This document shows positions 6,081 through 13,270 of a DNA stretch of 20,537 bases, one piece after another. How positions within the stretch are numbered: the stretch's first letter is position 1; each line of letters starts with the position of its first letter. The notes beneath the pieces were generated by a model. The model did no database searches and had not been told where the DNA came from. It worked only from the letters and a program-made list of their open reading frames with translations. This stretch comes from DASRCB01 sp035653295 (GTDB lineage: Bacteria > Acidobacteriota > Terriglobia > Bryobacterales > Bryobacteraceae), in the NCBI GenBank assembly GCA_035653295.1, contig DASRCB010000397.1, forward strand, positions 1-20,537, in the 5' to 3' direction. The position numbers and the translations under genes are program-made.

Positions 6081-6683
6081 ATGGCATTCGAACTTCCGCC
6101 GCTTCCCTACCCTGCCGATGCGCTGGAGCCGTACATCGACAAGACCACGATGGAGATTCATCACGACAAGCACCACGGCGCGTACGTCGCGAATCTGAAC
6201 AAGGCGCTGGAGTCCGCGCCCGAACTACAGGGCCGCAGTGTCGAAGAGCTTCTGGCCGGCAACCTGTCGCTCGTGCCGGAATCCATCCGCACCGCCGTGC
6301 GCAACAATGGCGGCGGTCACGCGAATCACACCATGTTCTGGCAGATCATGAAGAAGGGCGGCGGGCAGCCCTCCGGCGACGTGGCTCAGGCCATCCAAAG
6401 CGCCTTCGGCAGCTTCGATAGTTTCAAAGAGAAATTCACAGCCGCGGCGATGGGCCGCTTCGGCTCCGGCTGGGCGTGGCTGGTGCAGAACAATGGGAAG
6501 CTCGAGATCGTTTCCACCGCCAATCAGGACAGCACCCTCATGGAGGGCCAGCGTCCCGTGCTCGGTCTTGACGTCTGGGAGCACGCTTATTATCTGAAGT
6601 ATCAGAACCGCCGCGCGGAATACATCAACGCGTGGTGGAATGTCATCAACTGGGACGAGATCAACAAGCGCTTCAAATCATGA
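6081..6683 (+). CDS. sodA: Superoxide dismutase, Mn-type (Fe/Mn family)
   Basis: A 200-residue Fe/Mn superoxide dismutase that converts superoxide to H2O2 and O2 in the cytoplasm. All four metal ligands are visible: H27 in MEIHHDKHH, H83 in GGGHANHTMFW, and D164 and H168 in LGLDVWEHAYY. Gly at 79 region and Gln149 in ANQDSTLM fit the manganese rather than the iron subtype, so I call it Mn-type; cambialistic use cannot be excluded. The length is normal. AGAGGAG lies ten bases upstream of the ATG. The 3' end overlaps the convergent SDR gene by 11 bp (6673-6683). Confidence 0.96.
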   Translation: MAFELPPLPYPADALEPYIDKTTMEIHHDKHHGAYVANLNKALESAPELQGRSVEELLAGNLSLVPESIRTAVRNNGGGHANHTMFWQIMKKGGGQPSGDVAQAIQSAFGSFDSFKEKFTAAAMGRFGSGWAWLVQNNGKLEIVSTANQDSTLMEGQRPVLGLDVWEHAYYLKYQNRRAEYINAWWNVINWDEINKRFKS

Positions 6684-7446
6684 ACGTGCCGCCATTGACT
6701 TCAATGGTCTGGCCGTGAATGAAGCGCGCGCCTTCCGAGCACAGGAAAGCAATCACGTCCGCCACCTCCTCGTTGGTTCCCAGCGTACGCGCCGGCGTGG
6801 ACTGGCGGACGTTCTCCAGCGTTTCGCGGCTGGAGAACTGCTCATGGAAATGGTTGTCCACCGTGCCCGGGCTGACCGCATTCACACGGACACCGTGGGG
6901 CGCGAGCTCCTTCGCCAGTCCCTTCGTCAGCGTGGAGATCGCCGCTTTGGCGGCTGAATAAATCATTGATCCCGGCCCGCCGCCGGTGCGTGCGGAGATG
7001 GAGCTCACGTTAACAATTGCGCCGCGCCCACGCTCGATCATGTACGGCGCGATTGCCTGAGTGATGAACAGCACGCTCTTCACGTTGAGGTTCATTACGC
7101 GGTCGTAGAGGTCTTCCGTGTATTCCGCGAGCTTCGCACGGCGGAGCATCGAGCCGGCATTGTTGACCAGCACGTCGATTCGGTGGGCGCGCGCATGCAG
7201 ATGATCGGCAAAGGCGCGAATGCCGTCGTCTGTTTCGAGGTCGGCCTGAAGCAACTCGCCATCCGCCCCATGTCCGCGCACCGCGGCCAGTGTTTTCTCC
7301 GCGCCTTCGCGGTAGCCGCCGTAATGGATCAGCACCCGAGCCGCTCCTTCGCGGGCGAGCGCGTCCGCGGTCGCGGCTCCGATGCCGCGCGAAGCCCCGG
7401 TGACGAGCGCGGTCGAACCGCGAACGAAATCAGAATCCGAATCCAT
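6673..7446 (-). CDS. Short-chain dehydrogenase/reductase (FabG-like SDR)
   Basis: A 257-residue classical SDR, an NAD(P)-dependent oxidoreductase of the FabG/3-ketoacyl reductase type. It has the cofactor motif TGASRGIG (residues 16-23), NNAG, the catalytic Ser in VNVSSISA, and the catalytic YSAAK. The C-terminus (GQTIEVNGGTFMI) closes with the family's usual GG segment. AGGTGAG about nine bases upstream is a fair ribosome-binding site. The substrate cannot be read from sequence; FabG proper is unlikely given the absence of fatty-acid synthesis neighbours. The gene lies 73 bp downstream of the large membrane protein gene on the same strand and may share its transcript. Its stop lies inside the end of the dismutase gene. 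Confidence 0.9.
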   Translation of the reverse strand: MDSDSDFVRGSTALVTGASRGIGAATADALAREGAARVLIHYGGYREGAEKTLAAVRGHGADGELLQADLETDDGIRAFADHLHARAHRIDVLVNNAGSMLRRAKLAEYTEDLYDRVMNLNVKSVLFITQAIAPYMIERGRGAIVNVSSISARTGGGPGSMIYSAAKAAISTLTKGLAKELAPHGVRVNAVSPGTVDNHFHEQFSSRETLENVRQSTPARTLGTNEEVADVIAFLCSEGARFIHGQTIEVNGGTFMI

Positions 7447-7519
7447 AGCTAATTCTCACCTGCGCGGGATACGAAGGCCGGAGACACTCGCCGCAGTTGA
7501 CGATCAATCCGAGGGTGAG

Positions 7520-9043
7520 TCAGCGCCGCGAATCGGACGGTGGGGGCGGGAGCTTCCGGATCTGGTCGAAGTAATCCTGGATGTACTGCTGATACGCCAG
7601 CGGAACCTCGTCGCGGCTGATCTCACCGGTGGTGTCGCTGTGCGCGGCTCGACGGCCGGAGTACTCGGTTCTGAGCTGCTGCTCCTTGCCGGATCGCACC
7701 TCCACCATGACCTCTCCCGTTACCGTGCGGCTGCGGCGGCCGATGATCTCGCTGATTTTGCCCATGGCCGCGAGTTGTTCGGCGAGGTGCGGATCCTTGG
7801 CGCCGTCCTGGGCGCCGATCCCGCTCTTCGAGTCCGCCGAATCGGACGACTGAGCGCTCTTTCCATCGCGCGCTCCATTGGAAGCCTCGGTGGCGCGCGC
7901 TGCCTCGGCATTGGCCCCATCCTGGCCGCTCGGCGACGACGAGTCATCCTGCCGCTTGCCCTGAGCGCCCGCAGCCGGGCTGTTGTTGCGCGCGCCCGAG
8001 GAGTTTCTGCTGGAGTCTCGGTCCGAGGATTGGCGGCCCGCGCCCGGGCTGTTCTGCTGCATCTTCAGCTTCGAAAGCAGGCCGGCCATGGCGTCGCGCA
8101 TGCGATCCATGAGGCTCGAGTTCTCCGCCGGGGAGGACTGCGCCTGAGCGCCTCCCTGAGCCTGGCTGTCCTGGCGGCCGCCGGGCTTCATGCCCGCGGC
8201 TGGAGCGCCCTGATCCCGGTTCCTGGCGGAACTATCGTTCTGGCGCGCGCTTTCGTTTCCGTTTGCCGCGGCGGTATCTTCCGGCGATTCGCCCGGGTTT
8301 AGCTTCAGCGGTCCCGGCGAGCCCGAGCCAGCGCGCAGCGTACTCTGCACCGGTTCAACGGTGGCGTTCGCTGCAGGGTTCTGAGATGTAGAGGGGCCGG
8401 AAGCAAGAGCCGGTTCAACCGATTCGGCCAGCTTCTCGGTATCCGGGTGGATTCGCTGCGCGGCGGCCGAGGCATGCTGCTGCGCGGCAGGAGATCCCGA
8501 AGATACCCCTGCAAATGCGGCATGCACGATCGATGGGCGCAGATCGAGCGTGCGGTAGATACCGTAACGGGCCGCGAACAGGCACACAACCATCAGCGCC
8601 AGGCCGCCGCTGACGTACAGCGGACGACGGGCGGCGAATGGGATGGCACGAGAAAGATCGGCGGACATTGCCTGTTTTTCGGCGATGCGGCGCTGATCAC
8701 AGACCGTTTCATCGGCCGCGGCGCGGACGTCCGCGACAGCAACGAAATAGAGGGCAGTCGAGAGGCTGTCGTGAAGGCCAAGGCGGCGATCGATGTCCTG
8801 CGCCAGCTCGTAATCGGACGGCTCATGGCGCCTGGGGCCGCGGGTCAGCAAGACGATGCAGGCGACGGCAAACAACAGCGCGGGCCAGTACCAGCTCAGC
8901 AGGTCCGCGCCGGCGATCAGCAGAATCACAGAGACGCCAAGCGCTGCCGAGCAGACCAGGGCGATGCGGTGCAGAACGGCGTGGAACGCACGGCGGCGAC
9001 GGGCGCGGCGCACGAGTTCGAGCAGTGCTGTCGCGCCGTTCAC
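7520..9043 (-). CDS. Membrane protein with long disordered middle (DUF4175-like N-terminus)
   Basis: A 507-residue protein starting at a GTG (VNGATALLELVRRARRRR), with GGGA about eight bases upstream. A longer frame reaches further but runs through the divergent promoter region. Membrane segments lie at about 27-46, 48-66 and 142-160. Between the second and third is SDYELAQDIDRRLGLHDSLSTALYF, a pattern I associate with DUF4175-type and related proteins found beside MoxR/BatA genes. About residues 190-425 are low-complexity (Ser, Gly, Ala, Gln, Asn, Asp). A conserved-looking end follows: GKISEIIGRRSRTVTGEVMVEV, then EVPLAYQQYIQDYFDQIRKLPPPP. No catalytic motif is seen. The cytoplasmic or periplasmic side of the disordered part is unknown. 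No MoxR ATPase is nearby in this window. Confidence 0.75.
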   Translation of the reverse strand: MNGATALLELVRRARRRRAFHAVLHRIALVCSAALGVSVILLIAGADLLSWYWPALLFAVACIVLLTRGPRRHEPSDYELAQDIDRRLGLHDSLSTALYFVAVADVRAAADETVCDQRRIAEKQAMSADLSRAIPFAARRPLYVSGGLALMVVCLFAARYGIYRTLDLRPSIVHAAFAGVSSGSPAAQQHASAAAQRIHPDTEKLAESVEPALASGPSTSQNPAANATVEPVQSTLRAGSGSPGPLKLNPGESPEDTAAANGNESARQNDSSARNRDQGAPAAGMKPGGRQDSQAQGGAQAQSSPAENSSLMDRMRDAMAGLLSKLKMQQNSPGAGRQSSDRDSSRNSSGARNNSPAAGAQGKRQDDSSSPSGQDGANAEAARATEASNGARDGKSAQSSDSADSKSGIGAQDGAKDPHLAEQLAAMGKISEIIGRRSRTVTGEVMVEVRSGKEQQLRTEYSGRRAAHSDTTGEISRDEVPLAYQQYIQDYFDQIRKLPPPPSDSRR

Positions 9044-9138
9044 GAAGCCAGTCCCATGATCAATTATCGCCGAAAACGGATGCTGCCACGCAGCGCACTC
9101 CGGACCCCTCGCCCAGTAGACTTCAAAGAAGATGCATT

Positions 9139-9181
9139 CGTATCGTCCGCAGTTGCGCGAAACGATACGGCGGAGCCGTAT
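9139..9181 (+). promoter_or_regulatory. Overlapping alternative stem-loops in the Nudix gene leader
   Basis: CGTATCGT (9139-9146) pairs with ACGATACG (9162-9169), and ATACGGC (9165-9171) pairs with GCCGTAT (9175-9181) around a GGA loop. The two stems share 9165-9169, so only one can form. They end ten bases before the likely Nudix start at 9192, where they could mask or free the start, or act as DNA-level operator repeats. No T-run follows. Confidence 0.4.
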
Positions 9182-9191
9182 TCGAACAGAT

Positions 9192-9755
9192 ATGCAGACA
9201 GCTTTCCGTAAGCTCAGTTCGGCAACTGCGCACCGCAATCCATGGTTCAGCGTACACGTAGACCAGGTGGAGCGCCCGGGCGGCATTCAGGGTCCGTTTT
9301 ACTGGATCGACATGAAGCCAGGGGCGAGCGTGCTGCCATTGACGCCCGAAATGGACGTGTATCTCGTTCGCGAGTACAAGTATCCGATGCAGCGCGCTTC
9401 CCTCGAGGCGGTCAGTGGCGGTATCGAGGATGGCGAGACGCCGGGGCAGTCGGCCGAACGGGAGCTGCGCGAGGAGGGCGGTCTGGAGGCAGCGGTGTGG
9501 ACCGATATCGGGCGCATCGACCCGTTTACAACATCCGTACGCGGCGCCAACTTCCTGTTCGTGGCGGCGGGTCTGCGGCAGGTCGGCCAGGCGCTGGAGG
9601 AGGGTGAGCAGGTGGAAATCGTGCGCATGCCGTTCACAGCGGCCGTGGAGCTGGCCATGAGCGGCGCCATCACCCATGGCACCACCTGTATGCTGCTCCT
9701 GAAAACGGCGGAGCTCCTCCGGCGGCACGGCGGTTCATTCTTCGGGATCGGCTAA
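9192..9755 (+). CDS. Nudix hydrolase, ADP-ribose pyrophosphatase-like
   Basis: A 187-residue Nudix protein. The Nudix box is complete: first Gly of GGIEDGE, five residues, Glu, seven residues (TPGQSAE), then REL-REE-GGL. Upstream, FYWIDMKPGASVLPLTPEMDVYLVREYKYPM is the pattern of ADP-ribose pyrophosphatases, where the conserved Arg-Glu-Tyr segment follows a strand of hydrophobics. Members hydrolyse ADP-ribose and related nucleoside diphosphates in the cytoplasm. The start at 9192 (MQTAFRKLSS) is preferred because the preceding bases form hairpins; an in-frame ATG at 9132 would add 20 Arg-rich residues. Neither start has a good ribosome-binding site. The gene is divergent from the membrane protein gene. 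Confidence 0.88.
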   Translation: MQTAFRKLSSATAHRNPWFSVHVDQVERPGGIQGPFYWIDMKPGASVLPLTPEMDVYLVREYKYPMQRASLEAVSGGIEDGETPGQSAERELREEGGLEAAVWTDIGRIDPFTTSVRGANFLFVAAGLRQVGQALEEGEQVEIVRMPFTAAVELAMSGAITHGTTCMLLLKTAELLRRHGGSFFGIG

Positions 9756-9801
9756 ACAGGGCTCCACGCGGAGGCCGCCCGCCGCGTCATAATAATTGAT
9801 A

Positions 9802-10275
9802 ATGTTCCAAGCCCATCCGGATCGGCGACGCCGCGGCTTCTCGCTCGTCGAGCTGCTGATCGTCATCGCGATCATCCTCATTATCCTCGCCATCGCCGTT
9901 CCCAAATTGAGCAGCGCACGTATGCAGGCGCAGGAGATGGCCGCCGTGGCGCACGTTAAAACGCTGAATACCGCCGAAAGCATGTACCTGTCGCAGTTCG
10001 GGAACTTCGCCACAACCCTGGCGCAGCTCGGGCCTCCGGCCAGCGGGAACGCCGGACCCTCCGCCGCGGATCTCATTCCGGGCGATCTGGCCACCGGGAA
10101 GAAAGGCGGGTACACCTTCACGCTGACCCAGACGCCGCAGGGGTATACCGTGACCGCCGTTCCAGACGTCTTCAACACCACCGGCCGCCGCACGTTCTAC
10201 TCGGACCAGACCATGGTCATCCGTCAGAACTGGGGTCAGGAACCGGCGAACGCCAGCAGCCAGGAACTGAAGTAA
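9802..10275 (+). CDS. Type IV prepilin-like / type II secretion pseudopilin
   Basis: A 157-residue protein with a textbook class III prepilin signal: a short basic leader (MFQAHPDRRRRG), cleavage before Phe, Glu at mature position 5, and the helix FSLVELLIVIAIILIILAIA. After the N-terminal helix comes a globular part with AVAHVKTLNTAESMYLSQFGNF, the typical pilin core seen in GspG/PilA-like proteins, then GGYTFTLTQTPQGYTVTAVPD. It would be processed by prepilin peptidase and assembled into a pilus or secretion pseudopilus. I chose the ATG at 9802; a TTG two codons earlier is less likely. No clear ribosome-binding site is seen and the region just upstream is AT-rich. No assembly genes are adjacent, as is common for scattered minor pilins in these bacteria. 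Confidence 0.9.
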   Translation: MFQAHPDRRRRGFSLVELLIVIAIILIILAIAVPKLSSARMQAQEMAAVAHVKTLNTAESMYLSQFGNFATTLAQLGPPASGNAGPSAADLIPGDLATGKKGGYTFTLTQTPQGYTVTAVPDVFNTTGRRTFYSDQTMVIRQNWGQEPANASSQELK

Positions 10276-10401
10276 GAATCCGGCCCGCCAGGCGCGCCTC
10301 CGAAGCCCGCCACGTTACTAACAATTAAATCCCGTACATACATGAGCCGTTCGCGTTTGCTTCCCCTTTCGTGGGGAGTCATACAGGGCGGAGGACGACT
10401 T

Positions 10402-10728
10402 ATGAAGAGACTGTTTCTTGCTTCCGTGATCGGCGCGGCCTTCTTGCTCGCGCAGGATTCGACTACAACCACACAATCGTCGCAGAGTTCCTCGTCGACC
10501 ACGACGCAGAATTCGGACATGCCGCCCGCCACGCCTCCACCGGCAGTGGAGCAGCATTCTTCAGCGACCGAGACTCACGATTCGGTGAACTCCGGCCCGG
10601 CCGGCACCACGCAAACCCATTCGCGCCGTCATCACCGCAAAACGAAGACGACCGACGCGTACGGCGATCAGCACACGAGCAGCAGCACTGACAGCCACTC
10701 GTCGACCAGCAGCACGACGCCGCGCTAA
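10402..10728 (+). CDS. Small secreted Ser/Thr-rich protein
   Basis: A 108-residue protein I do not recognise. MKRLFLASVIGAAFLLAQD is a clean Sec signal peptide, with likely cleavage after the Ala of LLAQ. The mature part is low-complexity: runs of Ser and Thr (TTTTQSSQSSSSTTTQ), a proline patch (MPPATPPP), a basic patch (HSRRHHRKTKTT), and an end rich in Ser and Thr. Such composition suggests a disordered extracellular or periplasmic peptide. The start at 10402 is supported by GGAGG eight bases upstream; an in-frame ATG at 10342 lacks that and would spoil the signal peptide. It follows the prepilin gene by 126 bp, without evidence of a functional link. The short stem TCCCC/GGGGA (10362-10377) lies in its leader. 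Confidence 0.7.
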   Translation: MKRLFLASVIGAAFLLAQDSTTTTQSSQSSSSTTTQNSDMPPATPPPAVEQHSSATETHDSVNSGPAGTTQTHSRRHHRKTKTTDAYGDQHTSSSTDSHSSTSSTTPR

Positions 10729-10741
10729 CGCGTTCTCTTCG

Positions 10742-10766
10742 CAGGGCGGGGCTCGCCCCCGCCCTG
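10742..10766. terminator. Strong GC hairpin upstream of apt
   Basis: CAGGGCGGGG (10742-10751) and CCCCGCCCTG (10757-10766) form a perfect 10-bp stem with a 5-nt loop, 13 bases after the stop of the secreted protein gene and 24 bases before apt. There is no T-run. It may act as a terminator or as a transcript-stabilising element for the upstream gene. Confidence 0.5.
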
Positions 10767-10790
10767 ACTGCTAAACTGTGTCTTCCCGAA

Positions 10791-11306
10791 ATGGAAGACC
10801 TTAAACCCCTCATCCGCGAGATCCCTGATTTTCCGAAACCTGGCATCCTTTTCTACGACATCACCACGCTGCTGAAAGAGCCGCGAGGGCTTAAAGCCGT
10901 GATCGACTGCCTCAAGGACCAGTACGCGCACTCCGCGGTGGACCTGGTGCTGGGCATCGAAGCGCGTGGCTTCATCTTCGCGCCTGCTCTGGCCTATGCG
11001 CTCGGTGTGGGCTTCGTGCCGGTGCGCAAGCCGAAGAAGCTTCCAGGTGCGATCCAGCGCATCGATTACGCGCTGGAATACGGCAGCGACTCGCTGGAGA
11101 TTCACGCCGACGCCATTCAGCCGGGGCAGAAAGTGCTCATCGTCGATGACGTGCTGGCCACGGGGGGTACTGCTGCTGCGGCGGCGCGGCTTGTCGAACT
11201 CTGTGGCGCCACCGTCGCGGGCCTGGGCTTTGTCATCGAGCTCGATTTTCTGCACGGGCGGGACAGGCTCAGCGGGTACGATTTATACTCTCTGGTCAAA
11301 TACTGA
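10791..11306 (+). CDS. apt: Adenine phosphoribosyltransferase
   Basis: A 171-residue type I phosphoribosyltransferase that salvages adenine to AMP using PRPP. It has the family start (IREIPDFPKPGILFYDITTLL), the loop LGIEARGFIFAPALA, and the PRPP-binding motif VLIVDDVLATGGT at residues 115-127. Its length matches bacterial Apt. No Shine-Dalgarno sequence is visible before the ATG, and a GC-rich hairpin lies just upstream. It is followed by ispE after 48 bp and then by prs, whose product supplies the PRPP. This functional pairing is established biochemistry; shared transcription is inferred from spacing. Confidence 0.96.
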   Translation: MEDLKPLIREIPDFPKPGILFYDITTLLKEPRGLKAVIDCLKDQYAHSAVDLVLGIEARGFIFAPALAYALGVGFVPVRKPKKLPGAIQRIDYALEYGSDSLEIHADAIQPGQKVLIVDDVLATGGTAAAAARLVELCGATVAGLGFVIELDFLHGRDRLSGYDLYSLVKY

Positions 11307-11331
11307 CAGGGCCGAGGGTGGGCTATTCGTG

Positions 11332-11355
11332 ATGAATGTGGGTAAAACCCATTGA
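11332..11355 (+). CDS. Possible seven-codon leader ORF coupled to ispE
   Basis: ATG AAT GTG GGT AAA ACC CAT TGA encodes MNVGKTH, and its stop shares the A of the ispE start (TGATG at 11353-11357). GGTGG lies nine bases upstream of the ATG. TGGGT (11339-11343) and ACCCA (11347-11351) could form a small hairpin within it. It may let ribosomes be handed to ispE. It could equally be chance, being short. Confidence 0.3.
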   Translation: MNVGKTH

Positions 11356-12314
11356 TGCCGGCGCGTCACGCTCGCGTGCGTTCACTCGCGAAAATCAACC
11401 TGGGCCTGCATGTCCTTTACAAACGCCCGGACGGTTATCACGAGCTGCGCACCATTTTTCATACGATCTCGCTTGCGGACACGCTCAATATCGAGTTCAC
11501 GCCCGGCCGCGGTGCGCGCATCGAACTGGAATCGGAGATTGACGTCCCCACGGACGACAACCTCGTCACTCGCGCAGCGCAGCTGCTGTTCGACAAGCTG
11601 AACATCCGCGGCCATGCCCGTTTCCGCCTCGCCAAGCGCATTCCCATGGGAGGCGGCCTCGGCGGCGGATCGAGCGACGCGGCCGCTGTCCTGCTCGCGC
11701 TCCCGGTTCTCGCCGGTCGAAAGCCCTCGCTCGAACTCCTTCACGACTGCGCCACACAACTCGGCAGCGACGTGGCCTTTTTCCTTTACGGGGGCGCGGC
11801 TCTGGGACTCGGCCGCGGCAACGAGCTATACCCGCTGCCGGATGTTCCGCAATGGCCGGCACTGCTGATAACACCCGGCATTCACGTGTCAACGCCGGAA
11901 GCGTACCGAGCGCTGAATCGTGGTTTGACAGCCGAGCTTCCGTCCTGTATTATGAGTAGTTTCCAGAGGTTTGCCTGGCAGGTGTCGCAGTCGTCGCCGG
12001 GCGGGCCTGGACAGGCGGGCAACGATTTCGAGGACGCGGTCTTCCGCCGGCGCCCGGTTCTGGGCGCGATCAAGCGTAAACTGCTAAGGCAGGGGGCCAG
12101 CCCTGCGCTGATGAGCGGTAGCGGCTCGGCCGTGTTCGGAGTGTTCGAGACGCCGGAAGCGCGCGATCGCGCCAGGGCGCAATTCGTGAAGGAGCAGACC
12201 TTTCCGGTCAAACTGGTGAGCCGCCGAACTTATCGCCGCATGTGGATGCGGCAGCTGGCGGAACATCGAATCGACAGCAATACATGGCCGCCCCGAAGCC
12301 GGTACGCGAAATGA
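11355..12314 (+). CDS. ispE: 4-diphosphocytidyl-2-C-methyl-D-erythritol kinase
   Basis: A 319-residue GHMP kinase of the MEP isoprenoid pathway, which phosphorylates CDP-methylerythritol with ATP in the cytoplasm. SLAKINLGLHVLYKRPDGYHEL at residues 10-31 is the family N-terminus; K13 and D139 (in LGSDVAFF) match the catalytic Lys/Asp pair. The ATP loop PMGGGLGGGSSDAA sits at 97-110. SPALMSGSGSAVFGVFE near the C-terminus is the third GHMP motif. The length is normal; the tail (WMRQLAEHRID, then TWPPRSRYAK) is slightly extended. A TTG one codon earlier is less likely than the ATG. The stop overlaps the prs start (ATGA, 12311-12314), suggesting translational coupling. Confidence 0.96.
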   Translation: MPARHARVRSLAKINLGLHVLYKRPDGYHELRTIFHTISLADTLNIEFTPGRGARIELESEIDVPTDDNLVTRAAQLLFDKLNIRGHARFRLAKRIPMGGGLGGGSSDAAAVLLALPVLAGRKPSLELLHDCATQLGSDVAFFLYGGAALGLGRGNELYPLPDVPQWPALLITPGIHVSTPEAYRALNRGLTAELPSCIMSSFQRFAWQVSQSSPGGPGQAGNDFEDAVFRRRPVLGAIKRKLLRQGASPALMSGSGSAVFGVFETPEARDRARAQFVKEQTFPVKLVSRRTYRRMWMRQLAEHRIDSNTWPPRSRYAK

Positions 12315-13255
12315 GATTCACGCAGCTCAAGGTATTCACCGGCAGCGCCAATCCCGTGCTCGCCCAGAAGATCTGCGGCGCGCTCGGCTGCACACTCGGC
12401 GCGGCGTCGGTGAAGACCTTCTCCGACGGCGAGATCCACCTCCAGGTGCAGGAGAACGTCCGCGGCGCGGACTGCTTCGTGGTCCAGCCGACCTCCACCC
12501 CCGTGGATCATCACCTCATGGAACTGCTGCTGATGATCGACGCCCTGAAGCGCGCCTCGGCGGCCCGAATTACAGCAGTGTTACCCTATTATGGGTACGC
12601 CCGGCAGGACCGCAAGGACCGGCCGCGTATGCCGATTTCGGCCAGGCTGGTAGCGAATCTTATCCAGACGGCGGGCGCCGACCGCGTCCTCGCGCTGGAC
12701 CTCCACGCGGCCCAGATCCAGGGTTTCTTCGACGTCCCGGTGGACCATTTGTTCGCCGCCCCGGTCATGATCGATTATTTCGATTCCATCGGGCGGCGGG
12801 ACATGACCGTGGTTTCGCCGGATGCCGGAGGCGTGGAGCGCGCACGCGCGTTCGCCAAAAGGCTCAATGCTCCGCTGGCGATTATCGACAAGCGGCGTAC
12901 CGACGTGAATGTCGCCGAGGTGATGCATATTATCGGCGATGTGGACAAGGCGCACTGTTTGATTGTGGACGATCTGATCGATACTGCCGGCACGCTGGTC
13001 AAGGCCGCCGAAGCTCTGATGCAACAGGGCGCGGTCAGCGTTACCGCCTGCGCCACGCATGCCGTTCTGTCCGGCCCGGCCGTGGAGCGCATCGGCAGCT
13101 CGCAGATCGGCGAGGTAGTGGTCACCAATTCCATTCCGCTGAGCGAAGAGGCCAGCCGCTGCACACGGATCAAATCGCTGTCGGTGGCGCCCCTTCTGGC
13201 GCGGGCGATTCAATCCATCCACGAGGACGGCTCCGTCAGCACATTGTTTGTTTAA
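12311..13255 (+). CDS. prs: Ribose-phosphate pyrophosphokinase
   Basis: A 314-residue PRPP synthetase, which makes PRPP from ribose 5-phosphate and ATP. The sequence is classic throughout: KVFTGSANPVLAQKI at the start, KTFSDGEIHLQVQENVRGAD, then LPYYGYARQDRKDRPRMPIS, and the catalytic LALDLHAAQIQGFF. The PRPP loop LIVDDLIDTAGTL begins at about residue 216. Its length matches the family. The start is set by the ATGA overlap with ispE and by the family N-terminus; longer readings upstream lie inside ispE. It is followed by rplY after 15 bp. This ispE-prs-rplY-pth order is widely conserved; the tRNA-Gln often found before prs elsewhere is absent here. Confidence 0.97.
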   Translation: MRFTQLKVFTGSANPVLAQKICGALGCTLGAASVKTFSDGEIHLQVQENVRGADCFVVQPTSTPVDHHLMELLLMIDALKRASAARITAVLPYYGYARQDRKDRPRMPISARLVANLIQTAGADRVLALDLHAAQIQGFFDVPVDHLFAAPVMIDYFDSIGRRDMTVVSPDAGGVERARAFAKRLNAPLAIIDKRRTDVNVAEVMHIIGDVDKAHCLIVDDLIDTAGTLVKAAEALMQQGAVSVTACATHAVLSGPAVERIGSSQIGEVVVTNSIPLSEEASRCTRIKSLSVAPLLARAIQSIHEDGSVSTLFV

Positions 13256-13270
13256 CGGGAAACGAGAAAC

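Noticed and set aside
5371..6087. A 238-codon minus-strand frame
   Set aside because: Opposite the glycosyltransferase; no family features.
9132..9191. Upstream ATG for the Nudix gene
   Set aside because: It adds 20 Arg-rich residues outside the Nudix fold and would place coding sequence over perfect inverted repeats. Not fully excluded.
12242..12310. Longer start for prs
   Set aside because: Those 23 codons lie inside the ispE coding end; the family N-terminus begins at 12311, with an ATGA overlap.
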